Origin: Trichodelitschia bisporula
Taxonomy: Eukaryota > Ascomycota > Dothideomycetes > Phaeotrichales > Phaeotrichaceae
Direction of reading: 5' to 3'
Length of the DNA: 64,000 nucleotides
Assembly: GCA_010356995.1 (NCBI GenBank)
Contig: ML996698.1
Span: 678,064 to 742,063 of the forward strand
Below the pieces are notes generated by a model. It did no database searches. It was not told the DNA's origin and saw nothing but the letters and a program-made list of their open reading frames with translations. Of the stretch, positions 23,021 to 34,164 are shown one piece after another. The position numbers and the translations under genes are program-made. The stretch's first letter is position 1, and the number at the start of each line of letters is the position of its first letter.

Positions 23021-25445
23021 TGTACCCCTTTGCGGGGGGGACGAAGCTATAATCGGAGTGAATGAGCTTGTCGATTTGTGTCCTCAAGCTCTGGTAAGGG
23101 CCTCAGTCAAGGTGGCGGTTTGTCTGCGGCACTGATTCTGTTCACAGCATGCACTCCGGAATATCATTGCATTGCCACTATGGGGTGGGAGGGGTTAAGG
23201 GAGGGATGAGGGGAGGGGAAGGGGTGGAATGAAGGTACGGTAGGTTGTAAGCGATGATGGGGATGAATGGGGACGTGTGGGGGGGTGCTTGATGGGGCCA
23301 TGGAATGGCGGGCCGAAGTTGAACCCGCGACTTGGCCGGGGGGGGAGCATTTATTGTGTAGTTCACTGGTGGCGAGAAGATGTTGCTACGACGGGCCTTA
23401 GCAAGCACGGCAAGTTAGAAATGGGCAACAAAAGCCGACATCGTTTTCCTTTGCACTTTTCTGCATGACGATTCCAATTAGCCCCGAGATTCGAAGAGCA
23501 GATGGACATGACCTTAGTTCTAGTTATCTGCATCTACTGCGTAGACCCTCGTACCGGGTATATTCCCTTCTCAAATACAGTACATACAGCATGCTGCAAA
23601 CACGCATGCATACAAACAACAGCAACCGACTGCAGTGGAACTCGCAAGCAAATGCAGTCGAGGCTGGCCAAGGCGCATAAGCCCCCCATATTCGACCAAC
23701 CGTCGACCCGGGCCTGAGGAGCGTCATGCACGTCGCCCAATGCGTGACAAATCATATTCATCGGTTCGCTCGCCTTTCCTCGCCTCCGTCTTCTACTTCC
23801 TCCTCGGCCATCATCGTGGACTTCCCGATCGGGATAAGCAGCGCTCGTCACTGCCAACCTGCGGAAGGGTGGAGTACAAAATACCTAATAGCCCAGCAAG
23901 TGGGCCCCTCAGTAACGTGTCAGTCTCCACTGTGCGTCATCCCGTCCTTCTTACCCCTCTTTGCACTTTCATTGCTTCATCACATCGCCACATTGAGCTC
24001 ATAACAGGAAGAGAGAGCGGGAATTGGCTTCACGACGCTCTGCCCATGCGCTTGATGCACCGCTGCCCGTTCCGCCAAAGGCCTCATCTGCCGTTCCACT
24101 CGGAACGAAGTAAACGGGGGCACGAGTACAAAAGCCTGCGGCTGCAGCTGTTGCTGGGGAAGCAGAAGGACCACTCTGGCCTGGACCCACAGCATCGTCA
24201 GCTGTGCCTATGTCGAGGCTCCTGCAGCTTGTCCTCTCCATACGGTACAGTAGCTGCGTGGGTACAACAAAAAGCAACCCGAATACCGCTAGCTGTGTGC
24301 TTCTTCCTCTCTGCAGCGCTTCCGTTTTTCCCGCTGCTCTCTCACAGCCCATAGCATGCAGTCATTGTCATATCGGATATTGCTCTGAATATTACCGTCC
24401 CGACATGCCAAAGCGCTTCGGATGCCGGATGGCGTTGCGCTATGTACAACGTGCTTCCGGACAGGCCCACGGTGCGCTTCCTGCGGCAGCTGGAAATAAT
24501 AAAAAGAGCTTGAAATCATTCTGGCAGGCCAGGTCGGCCACGGCGAATACCGTTGTCGGCTGGCAAGTGACTGGAGGGGTAGAAGGGTTGAGTGGAGGCG
24601 AGGGGAAGTTAATATGTTCTGGTCGGATAGCCCATTGTGCTGGAACCAGACCCCAGGCAGGACGCTACGGACCTCAAGATTGAGGGTGAAGGCATGAGAG
24701 CCGGCCGGTATGGGTACCTGGCTAGACTACGAGTCCCTTGTGGTGATGGTTGGGACGTTGGTTGTCTTCCTTCAGCGGTACCTCCGGGAGAGCTCAACGC
24801 TCTCGTCCCCTCTTTCGGGCGATGAACCATGTTCTACGCAGTTTTGGTCCCCTTGGTCCTACAATAACGGGGGATATTTACGCAGCCTTATGAGTAGTAG
24901 GGCTTTTGCAAGGCATGGATACATACATACATCCATACATGCTCAGAGTACCGAGACGGGGTATGCTATTTTGCCAGCATGAGAGGTTGCATTCGCATTC
25001 AAAGCCATAATGTGGAGTAATATCACACCCACACCGATACCCTGGATACCTCCGTAGCTACCTCCGCCTCCTAGACCTTCTTCCTTCATCTTCTTTCCGG
25101 AGCTGAGAGAAGTGAGAAGCGAGAGGAATGATCTGGAGTGTGGTGATGGATAGTCGGAGTAGAGTTTGTGGATAATGTACGGTAGGTAGTCTGGAGTGGG
25201 TGGTGGTGTGTGCGCCTGAAACTAGATAAACCCCCAGTGGCTTCAAGGCTTGTGGTGGGGACTGGGAGACTGGGGAGTTGACGACTGGGAGTTTTTAACT
25301 GCCCACACCCTCACGAACGAACCCCTCCGTCCTCTCACAACCATCACGATTCTCCCTCCGGCTCCGAGTCCCGAACCCCCTCCAGTTCAAGCAGCGCTAC
25401 CCGTTGCCCGCTGCCCGTTCCATCACCTCATCACCTCATCACCCT

Positions 25446-25509
<64 letters not shown>

Positions 25510-26527
25510 CCTCTCGTGAACTGGAAGCACATGCTTCCCAATCTCACACTCAAACTTTCCACCGCCCGTCTTTCCCTCCTCCCTCACCCTGTTCTATCCT
25601 ATTATCATATCCTAAGAGCCCAAGCTTCTTTCCGCCCAGAAATCTTTTTTAACGTTCATTTTCTCCCCTCTTTTCTTCTACTTCAACTTCTCCGCCTCCG
25701 CTCTCTTACCACCCCCCTCCCCCACCCCCTCCCCTCCCCTCCCCCAGGCCTACAGTGCAGTGGCGCTTCATCGCAAACCAACCAACCCCCCTCCTTCTCA
25801 ACTCTTAATCCACCACTTCCCCTCTCTCTTTTCTCCCACCTCTCGTCCCATTCAATAATTCCATCTCTAACCCTCACTCTATTGGTATGCGCCCTCACTT
25901 CCCGGGTCAACGGGTCACTTATTGTTAGTTGATTGCCTAGTCACCGTTAATCGTTGCCGAATGCTCGAAGAAAACCTGATCTCAGCCAGCGCTCTGCGCC
26001 GGAGCACCTACGTTTGACACACCCAGAACTCTCTGAGCTGCCCGCCTCGTGCCACCCCTTCCTCACCACCACCACTTGCGCTCGCGCATTGGCATCGTCA
26101 CTGAAAAACCTCCATTCACTCACCTATCCACGGTGCAATAACCTGTCCCATCCTTTCTCCTCTACCGAATTCCCCGCAATCCCGTCGCCTTACTCCTTGG
26201 CTGCCCTCCCCGGAGCACCGGTCCCGCACCCGCCGATCAGACCCGGATCCCCGACCTATCCTGCCCTCCTACAATTTGACAAGCTTCCCGCTTCGTTCGA
26301 GGAGGTCCAATCTCTACCACATAGTCGCTCCAATTGATCACTGCCCTTTCCCCGCGCGCACACCCTTTCTCGTACTGCGCTTCCACAGCATGATACGGTC
26401 CCCTCAACCGCTTGGTCTCATTTGCGGTTGAGGACGCTTCAACAGGTGTTCATGGGGACTTGGTAGCTTTACCGCTTGCCTCAAACAGCCTTGGATATCA
26501 GGCGGTGGCTCCATCGCCAATTCGACA
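23021..26527. promoter_or_regulatory. 3.5 kb divergent spacer GPI10 / SAK1-like kinase
   Basis: No gene supported. From about 25250 to the kinase ATG the + strand is strongly pyrimidine-rich with a CT microsatellite, the look of a long 5' leader. The frame at 23635-24354 (239 codons) has unbiased composition and no family signal; I treat it as spurious. A tRNA-like T-loop on the minus strand near 23324 lacks the other arms. Confidence 0.5.
25449..25510 (+). repeat. CT microsatellite
   Basis: About 30 CT units with a single interruption near 25493, in the leader region about 1 kb before the kinase start codon. Simple-sequence DNA, likely length-variable. Confidence 0.95.
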
Positions 26528-29500
26528 ATGACGGATCATGGTGCTTCACAAAGTCCCCGCTCCTCCACCCCGAACACGCCGGAAGCTCACCCGAGACCGC
26601 CAACTTTTCCCGAATCGCGACTATCAGGTCGCAAGAGGCCTCGTTCGGGAATCCCGACTGGTAGCATTGAACTGTCATCACCTCCAGAACGACGACCGTC
26701 GGTCGCGACCCAGGAAGGCGCACCTAGGATCCCCGTGGACATGCCGTCCGCTCCGGAGCCACCCAATGCTGCTCGGATCTCCGCACATCAGCCACTACGA
26801 GATCGCGATTACTTCTCATCCAAACCAAATCCGGGTCGTACGACTCACAATGGAGAATCCGGAGAGTATGTGAATGCTCATGGGTCGTCGAGATCAACCG
26901 CTTCCTTCTTTACCGGGAAGCTTGGTCACCATTTCCCGGCCAACCCCGCCGATCACTCCTCCTTTGGTACCTCAAGGCACGATTGGAATGGTAGCATCTT
27001 CGGGGCGACTTCCGGCATGCCAGTAGGACCTTCTGCCGTTGCCAAATATCTCCCGCTACAAACACGAAAGCCCTTCCAACAGGCCTACGCTACTCATCAT
27101 CACCAATTCCACCCACCAACTGCTTCACACTACCTGCGCACCCGAAGTAGCCACCCGTCACCCCATACGGCATATAACATAAACACAATCGCCGACTCGC
27201 CCTCGCCCTTCAGACCCGAAGACCCCCGTGCAACGACAGAACCCAGCTCAAAGGTTCCGTCGGCTGCGAGCAGCCCCGGGCCCTTCACGCCAACCCACTC
27301 ACCACTCCGGCCCAATTTCCCCGCAGATGACCTGACGGCGACCGGTTATCCTAGCCCATATCTGCATCCAACCCAGCGCCAAATGCCCAAGGAGACGCAT
27401 CTCGCTGAAGTCGATGTTGATCCTATTTCGGGCCGCAAATTGATTAACCAGTATGAAATACTGGATGAACTTGGCCGTGGCGTGCATGGGAAAGTCAAGT
27501 TGGGGCGTAACTTGGAGACCAACGAACAAGTGGCGATCAAGATCGTCGAGCGCTTCACCAAGCGGAAGCGGCTGGGTCGTAGCGGGAACCATGAAGCGAA
27601 GATCAAGAGAGAGATTGCGATTTTGAAAAAGGCGCGGCACCCGAACGTTGTCGCTCTGCTCGAAGTGATTGACGATCCGGCCAAGAAGAAGGTATACATC
27701 ATCCTCGAGCTCATCGAAATGGGAGAAGTCAAATGGAGGACGGAAGCGCCGAAGGAGATTTGCCTTGTTGAGTACCGGCGTTACGAACGGGAGGCGCTTG
27801 GCAACTTCGACGATAACGCTGCCAATATAGAGGACGAAGTCATCTTGGAGGATGGTCGCCGTCGTCTGCAACGCATAGATCGTGCAAGATGGCGAAGCAT
27901 GGAGAGACAGCGTCTCGCAGGTATTGGAACTCAGGCTTGGAGCCTTGAGCATGGTGGTCATACTGACGATGAAGACTACAATGACGGCAATCCGATGTCA
28001 ACTGCGACCCAAGACGACTATCAGTCGCAGCGCAAAAGAGACCGCGACAGAAGCACCCGAGGAGATGAGGACGTCGCCGTACGAAATGACTTTGATCCTC
28101 GCGACGGCAAATCCGAGTCGAACAGAAACCCCGTTCGAGAAACCAGCTCTGACTTGGAAGGCACCATGTACGGTCCGTACGATTCCGACCCCGGCTGGAA
28201 GACGCCCAGCGTCGGAAGCGGAGCCTCTCACCCTGCAGATCTCGAGGACTCGGGCCCATACATTCCTGACCATTTCATGCATGTGCCACTTCTCACCCTC
28301 GATACCGCTCGCAGAGTGTTCCGGGACACGGTTTTGGGCCTGGAATATCTGCACTATCAGGGCATTATACATCGTGACATCAAACCAGCGAACCTGCTTC
28401 AAACCAAGGACGAGCACATCAAAATTTCCGATTTCGGCGTTTCGTATCTAGGCAAAGCTAGGAGTGAAGAGGGGGCCGGAGACCAATCCGAGTCGGACGC
28501 GCATGACACGGACGAGGCACTAGAACTGGCCAAGACGGTTGGAACTCCTGCTTTCTATGCCCCCGAGCTCTGTCAGACGGACTGCGAAGATCTTGAGCCG
28601 CCTCCGATTACCAACCAAATCGATGTTTGGGCATTAGGGGTGACTCTTTATTGCCTAATTTTTGGGCGCGTCCCCTTCCATGAGAGAAATAGTTTCGTCT
28701 TAATGCGCCTCATAGCAGAAACGGATGTCTACATTCCAAGGCTTCGGCTAAAAGCAGTCAACCCGCAGGCCGGCTCCTATCCATCGCGGAACAAAGATTA
28801 CCGGGCGGCTGGCACGGTGGACCACGAGGAGGTCGACGACGAGTTGTACGATCTGTTGAAGAGGCTGCTCATCAAAGATCCACGGCAGCGGATCAAACTC
28901 ATCGAAGTCAAGCGCCATCCTTGGGTGCTTCGAGGTCTCCCGAACCCGATACGGTGGCTGGAGGAAACAGACCCAGGCAGGATGACGCAAGGAAAGAAGA
29001 TCGAGGTCTCGAAGCAGGACATTGATGTCGCCGTCGTACAGTTGGGTGTCCTTGACCGTGTCAGAAGCATTGCTCAAAAGTTTAAGGGTGCCTTCAGCAT
29101 AAGCAACCGAGCTGAAAGCCGGCGACGATCGAAAAGCTCCGCCACAGCGTCCGGAGACTTGCCGACGTCCACTGCCTCCTCAAGTAGCACCATCAGCCAG
29201 GACGCCCGTCGGCAGGAAGGCCGCCGCCCGAGCCTGAGGCCAGACGACGTGATATTTGCACTCAGAGCCTCTCGCGAGCCCGAACACCCGCTCTCCCAGA
29301 GCGTCACCACCAGCCCCGAAATGCGCGATCGATCGGATTTCTTAATCGGACCAGACTCGAGACCAGACTCGCCCTCACTGCTGGCTGAGAACCAAACCGC
29401 TCGCTTGTCGCATTCCACCCAACGGCCACAACCACCCGACCGGGCCCAATCAGCCGTTTCCACCGCCGGATCCATCCGTACGATTCGTCCTGCGGATATC

Positions 29501-30766
29501 GCAAACAACAGCTCTGGCGCAACGACGCTGCCCGCGATGCCCAGCACGCCACTCGAGATGCCGTCGACTTCCAGCCTGGGTGGCATTTTGGGCGGCGCGA
29601 AGAAAATGATGAGAAGCGTCCGAAGCAGAGACCGTGGCTTCAGCACGTACGGTAGGGCTTCGCCCGTAGACCAACTCATAGCTGCCGGCGATGATCCTCA
29701 TGCAGAACCTAGCATCGCCTTCAGCAACACCCTTGCTGCAGGTCAAGTCCACCCCCCTGCTTCCCTCCGAGAAGGCTCAACGACAGGGAGCTCCGCCGCT
29801 CCTAGCCCGATTTCGTCTCGCCCGCCTTCGCTGACGTCGCCGGAGTCGCTGCGACCTGTGTACGCTATCACTGATGATGGAGGCTTGTCGCGTCAGTCAT
29901 CTATTTCTTCGGTCTCATCTCGTAGGCGATTCCGCCCTAACCCGGATCGCACGTCGGTCGTGCCTGCTTATCTGCCTTTGCTAGACGACGTGGGCGAAGA
30001 GCGCAGGTTCTACAGGGTTGTGCCCACGCGGGATTCGTCCGAGGACAAGGTTCAGCGGGCGAAGGAGCAGCAGATCAGGCGCCGGATGCTGGAAGACGAC
30101 ATTGCAGAACGGCCGACGTCCTCCTCAAGCCGCAAGCGACCTTCGTCATTCCTGATGCAAGAAGGCGTATTTCCGCCTTGCCCCTTGAGCCCGGATGATG
30201 AAGCGTACTATGACCAGCTGGAAAAGTCGCAGCGGAGGACGGCCAACCCCGGCGCCGGCACACATACGCAAAACGCGAAGTCCAAATCGACCATCGTGTC
30301 CAGCTCGTCGGAGGATTATTTCGCATCCCACATGTCGCAGTCCACATCCAACCCTTCGATTCCCTCCGTCGTATCTGCCGCGTCGTCGCTGCCGCCGGAC
30401 GACCGGGCGCACATGAACAATGCTGACTGGATGACGGAAGCGTTGCCCTCAGACGCGAGCAGCGCGACGGCAAGATATGCAGAGGAAGACGACGGGTACG
30501 CTGGTGACGACGCGCTGGAGACGGATGAGGACGACGACTCTGATGACTCGTTTATCGAGATGTCACGGCGCAAGTCGGTGAAGAGGAGTAACAGCATTTC
30601 GTGCGCTGAGGTCTTGGTGCACCGGCGTCAGACGGGGGCCGCTGAGTCGATTCGGAGCGTTAGGAGTGGGAGCAGCAATACCATGCAGCGGATGAAGAGC
30701 AATGGGGGCGAGACGGACGACGAGATTGTTAGAGGGCGGGTAGGACGGCAGACAGCGGAGGAATAG
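26528..30766 (+). CDS. SNF1-activating / CaMKK-type protein kinase (Sak1/Ssp1-like)
   Basis: One exon of 1412 residues. The kinase domain spans about residues 305-805: YEILDELGRGVHGKVKLGRN (P-loop near 315), VAIKIVERFTKRKR (ATP Lys), YLHYQGIIHRDIKPANLL (catalytic loop near 614), KISDFGVSYLGKA, KTVGTPAFYAPELC (activation loop) and IDVWALGVTLYCLIFGRVPF. Between EMGEVKW and VPLLTLDTARR sits a charged insert of about 180 residues (400-580). These features, including the insert beginning GEVKW, match fungal Sak1/Tos3/Ssp1 kinases, which phosphorylate the activation loop of AMPK/SNF1 and respond to Ca-calmodulin and stress. Both the 300-residue N-terminus and the 600-residue C-terminus are Ser/Pro-rich and disordered, ending in acidic patches. 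The start is the first ATG and follows a long CT-rich leader. Confidence 0.88.
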   Translation: MTDHGASQSPRSSTPNTPEAHPRPPTFPESRLSGRKRPRSGIPTGSIELSSPPERRPSVATQEGAPRIPVDMPSAPEPPNAARISAHQPLRDRDYFSSKPNPGRTTHNGESGEYVNAHGSSRSTASFFTGKLGHHFPANPADHSSFGTSRHDWNGSIFGATSGMPVGPSAVAKYLPLQTRKPFQQAYATHHHQFHPPTASHYLRTRSSHPSPHTAYNINTIADSPSPFRPEDPRATTEPSSKVPSAASSPGPFTPTHSPLRPNFPADDLTATGYPSPYLHPTQRQMPKETHLAEVDVDPISGRKLINQYEILDELGRGVHGKVKLGRNLETNEQVAIKIVERFTKRKRLGRSGNHEAKIKREIAILKKARHPNVVALLEVIDDPAKKKVYIILELIEMGEVKWRTEAPKEICLVEYRRYEREALGNFDDNAANIEDEVILEDGRRRLQRIDRARWRSMERQRLAGIGTQAWSLEHGGHTDDEDYNDGNPMSTATQDDYQSQRKRDRDRSTRGDEDVAVRNDFDPRDGKSESNRNPVRETSSDLEGTMYGPYDSDPGWKTPSVGSGASHPADLEDSGPYIPDHFMHVPLLTLDTARRVFRDTVLGLEYLHYQGIIHRDIKPANLLQTKDEHIKISDFGVSYLGKARSEEGAGDQSESDAHDTDEALELAKTVGTPAFYAPELCQTDCEDLEPPPITNQIDVWALGVTLYCLIFGRVPFHERNSFVLMRLIAETDVYIPRLRLKAVNPQAGSYPSRNKDYRAAGTVDHEEVDDELYDLLKRLLIKDPRQRIKLIEVKRHPWVLRGLPNPIRWLEETDPGRMTQGKKIEVSKQDIDVAVVQLGVLDRVRSIAQKFKGAFSISNRAESRRRSKSSATASGDLPTSTASSSSTISQDARRQEGRRPSLRPDDVIFALRASREPEHPLSQSVTTSPEMRDRSDFLIGPDSRPDSPSLLAENQTARLSHSTQRPQPPDRAQSAVSTAGSIRTIRPADIANNSSGATTLPAMPSTPLEMPSTSSLGGILGGAKKMMRSVRSRDRGFSTYGRASPVDQLIAAGDDPHAEPSIAFSNTLAAGQVHPPASLREGSTTGSSAAPSPISSRPPSLTSPESLRPVYAITDDGGLSRQSSISSVSSRRRFRPNPDRTSVVPAYLPLLDDVGEERRFYRVVPTRDSSEDKVQRAKEQQIRRRMLEDDIAERPTSSSSRKRPSSFLMQEGVFPPCPLSPDDEAYYDQLEKSQRRTANPGAGTHTQNAKSKSTIVSSSSEDYFASHMSQSTSNPSIPSVVSAASSLPPDDRAHMNNADWMTEALPSDASSATARYAEEDDGYAGDDALETDEDDDSDDSFIEMSRRKSVKRSNSISCAEVLVHRRQTGAAESIRSVRSGSSNTMQRMKSNGGETDDEIVRGRVGRQTAEE

Positions 30767-31303
30767 TCATGAGGTGGAATTTTACATTTTCGGGATTGCG
30801 GTTCTCTGGGACTTATGAAATGGAAGACGGGATCGGTGATGGATGGGACGGGATATGCGGGATGGAACTGGACTGTATGGGCTGGGCGACCGGCGCCACA
30901 TGAAGATGAATTGTACGAACTGGAAGGGCTGAGATGGGTTCATGGCGCGGAGTTGGAGCGTTTTGGCGGGATGGACTGCTGGAGCTTCTTGCGGTGGAAA
31001 ATTAAATGCTAATGTAGAGTATGCTCGATTGACTGGTTGACCTTCTGCATCACTCGTGAGCCTCGTTGATGCTACCGTCTGGTACTGTAGATACGATATC
31101 ACCAGCCTAAAATATCGAACTCCAACCTCTACCTCCCATGCCCAAGTCATACCAAGTGCAATCCCACCAAGCAGTCAAACCGAACCCACGCCTCCTTCAC
31201 TCCACCCGTCCCCCGTTCCCCTCCTTTACTTGTCAACTTTTCCCCCGCCTTTCCGCATCCTAGGATAGGCTTTCCGCCGGCAATTGGAGCCATCAACAGC
31301 ACA
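30767..31303. other. Spacer before tRNA-Asn
   Basis: About 540 bp with no gene supported; kinase 3' flank and tRNA upstream region. Confidence 0.5.
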
Positions 31304-31400
31304 TCCTCCGTGGCGCAATTGGCTAGCGCGTCTGACTGTTATGACAGTTTCCAGCTCGAGTGCAATCAGGAGGTTCCTGGTTCGAGCCCAGGCGGGGGAG
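31304..31400 (+). tRNA. tRNA-Asn (anticodon GTT) with intron
   Basis: The cloverleaf folds by hand: acceptor TCCTCCG pairs with CGGGGGA (31393-31399, one G-U), D arm GCGC/GCGC around AATTGGCTA, anticodon stem TCTGA/TCAGG, and T arm CCTGG-TTCGAGC-CCAGG. The anticodon GTT is at 31338-31340. A 23-nt intron (about 31342-31364) follows the base after the anticodon, the canonical position for nuclear tRNA introns. Five T at 31411-31415 make a Pol III terminator. Discriminator base is G at 31400. Confidence 0.93.
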
Positions 31401-31847
31401 GATGAGTTTATTTTTGCGCTTTTTGTCGTTACTCTACGAAAGTGGAGGTGGATCCGGGTCTCCTTTTTACCGAGTGCGGGCACCGGGCGAAGGGAGAGAA
31501 GCAGATGGTCGCTACTGTCCCGAGGCCGAGCGCGGGTGTAAGGGAAAGGACGGCGAATATCACAACCTGGGAGCACAAGTGGTAGAGTGGAGGTATACAC
31601 AACTTTTACCCATCCGACCGGTCCTACATAGCTGGAATCTGAAGATCTTCCTACATAGAACACTTTCCGGGAGATACATCGCGAGCCACAGTAAATCAAC
31701 CCCATCCGAGGCCTGAGCCCCGTTCCCCCCCGATTCGCAAACACATCATGTACAACACACACACATCAACCCCATCTCGCACCCGTACCCATTTCCGCAC
31801 AGAACCTTCGCTGGTCGTAGTAGCTGGCTTTGTGGTATGAGGGAGAT
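31401..31847. other. Spacer tRNA-Asn / GUT2 3' end
   Basis: About 450 bp without a supported gene apart from the Pol III terminator. Confidence 0.5.
31411..31415 (+). terminator. RNA polymerase III terminator of tRNA-Asn
   Basis: A run of five T on the sense strand 11 bp past the mature 3' end, the standard Pol III stop signal. Confidence 0.8.
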
Positions 31848-34164
31848 CTACTTATTCGCCGGGCTCTCCGGATCCATAACTGGATTGTGCCCCGGCGTGA
31901 TCTTCGAATCGCTGTCCAGGACCTCAGACGGCTTGTCGCCACGGGCGTAGAGCCCGGTGTCATCTGCGCGGATTAGCCCAAGTCCCCTTTCACATCACAC
32001 CCCAAAGAACTCACCCTTGACCTTCCCCGCCTCAACATCCTTCCTGCTCAACCCCAACTTCCCCTTCGCCAACCCCATACTCGCCAGAAACTGCACACTA
32101 TCCCGCCACTCCCTCTCCTGCCTCTTGCGATCCCACCCCAACTCCTCACTCATGAGATCAATAACCCCCGGTAGGGCCTCGAGCGCCGCCTGCGCATTCA
32201 AAAACGCCAGTCTCGTGCGCCGAGCCAGCACATCCACCGCCGTCTGCGCACTCTCATGCCGCACCGCATACCGCACCTCGCCATCAACGAACGGATACAG
32301 CGGGGCCAGGCGCTTCCCACGCACGGGATAGCGCAGCTCAGACGGCGCGCAGAGGCCCGCCACGCTCCACGCCCGGTCCCCGTAGGCCGTGGCCAGGTGC
32401 TTCGCGACCTCGGTCTCGAGCCCAAAGTGCTGGATCAAATTGATGAAAAGCGTCTTGCTGAAGCCGTGCGCGCCGACCAGGCGAACGCGGTGCGTTTGGC
32501 ACGTCCCGTCGTACAGCGTCGCGTCGGATGCGTTGGCGTTGCCGGAGATGAGCGGGGGCGAGGGGAGGGCCCTGGGGACGAGGGTGAATTCCTTGATGGC
32601 CTCGTCGACGGTTTGCTCGGCCATTTCGCGGTACGTGGTCCACTTCCCGCCGGCCACGGTCACGAGCCCCGATTCCGAGGTCGTGATGAGGTGGTTCCGG
32701 ACCAGGCCCTCCGTCTTCTTGGCCTTGGGGTCGCGGACCAGGGGGCGGATGCCAGACCACGCCGCGAGGACGTCGTCGCGTCGCACCGTGATGTTAGGCT
32801 GCAAGTACCCGCGGATTTCATCCAGGATCCAGTTGATTTCCTCTTCGCCGGCGATCGGGTTCTGGGTCACGGTCGTGGGGGCGTCGGTGGTGCCCGCGAT
32901 CGTGTTGCCCTGCCAGGGGAGGAAGAAAATCACGCGGCCATCGGACGTGTTCGGATCAATCAGGCCCATGTTCGATGGGGAGAAGTAGCCGGGCAGGATG
33001 ACGTGGACGCCGGAGCTGGGGGCGACGATTTCCTTGACGCTGGCGTCGTCCATTTTGCGGATGGAGTCGGTGAAGGGGCCTGTTGCGTTGATGACGCCGC
33101 GGGCGCGGACTGTAATTTCCTTGGCTGGCTTGCCGTTCTTCTCTGCGACTAGATCCTTCACCGTGGCACCGTTGAGACGGCCGGACTCGTCTTTGGTCAG
33201 GCTTGTGACTTCCATGTGGTTGACGATGGTAGCGCCGAAGAGCGCGGCTGTCATGGCGAGCGAGACGTTCATGCGGGAGTCATTGTGGGCACCATCTTAC
33301 ACTGATCAGCTAAACCCTATAGCAATCCATGTTACTCACCGTAGTAGACCAGAGCACCCTTAAGACCCTCCTTCTTTAGCATGGGGAATGCGTCGAGAGC
33401 CTTGCTCCGCGTGAGGAAGTAGGAGCTTTCGATGTTCTCGGATCCAGCCAGGAGATCGTAGAACTTGGTACCCACCCAGAAGTAGGGAGCCGTCCACCAG
33501 CTGTCAAGTGGGATCATGATAGGCAGCCACTGGGACAGATGCGGCGCCGTGTCGAGGAAGTAGCGGCGTTCGCGCAGCGCCTCCTTGACGAGCTTGTACC
33601 TGGCCACAACGTCAGCAGCGCTCACCGAACAGACTCGAATACAGACTGGCTGTAATCCAGTTCCCACACAGCCTTCTCAAGATAGCGCACACCACCATGA
33701 ACCAGCTTAGTACTCTTGGAACTCGTGCCACTGCTAAAGTCATCACGCTCTACAAGGGCAACCTTCAGACCACGCGTAGCAGCATCAAGCGCAATACCCG
33801 ATCCAGTAGCACCGCCGCCAATTACAAGCAGATCATACGGCTCATCATCCTGTACCTCTTCAGCACGACCGCCAGTTAGGAATCCCCACACATCGCTCAC
33901 GGTCTTTTTAAATCCGCGCGCGGACACACTGTTAGCCACAGCACTGCGCTGGAGCGCCTTAATCTGCTCGTCGCGCGTCGGCACGGTCGGGAAGCGCGCC
34001 GGCTGGAATACACCGTCCTCGAGGACCGGCAAAGGCGACTGCGTGTCTTGCCCTGGGATATCGCGGGGGCGGTAGGTCATGTACAGCGCGCTGCCTGTGG
34101 CGGCAGCGACGCCGACGGTGTACAGCGCTGGCTTGAGGTAGCGGCGCGCGGGGCGGGCCGCCAT
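31848..34164 (-). CDS. GUT2: Mitochondrial FAD-dependent glycerol-3-phosphate dehydrogenase
   Basis: Exons (minus) 34164-33647, 33599-33340, 33295-32015 and 31963-31848 give 724 residues. The enzyme oxidises glycerol-3-phosphate to DHAP on the outer face of the inner mitochondrial membrane and passes electrons to ubiquinone. A basic N-terminus with a hydrophobic segment ([19 protein letters not shown], residues 13-31) is the import/anchor signal. The FAD fold begins at residue ~111 ([20 protein letters not shown]), followed by [56 protein letters not shown] and [20 protein letters not shown]. Intron 1 has an unusual GTCTGT donor; using it gives the expected [15 protein letters not shown], whereas the GTGAGC inside it would leave only 26 nt. 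The last exon adds a 38-residue tail ending in SPANK. Confidence 0.94.

Noticed and set aside
23310-23420. Second tRNA-like B-box on the minus strand
   Set aside because: No A box and no foldable acceptor or anticodon arm.
23635-24354. 239-codon frame in the GPI10/kinase spacer
   Set aside because: No recognisable motif, no splice partner and no compositional sign of coding.
32256-33152. 298-codon + frame opposite GUT2
   Set aside because: Antisense shadow of a certain gene with biased third positions.
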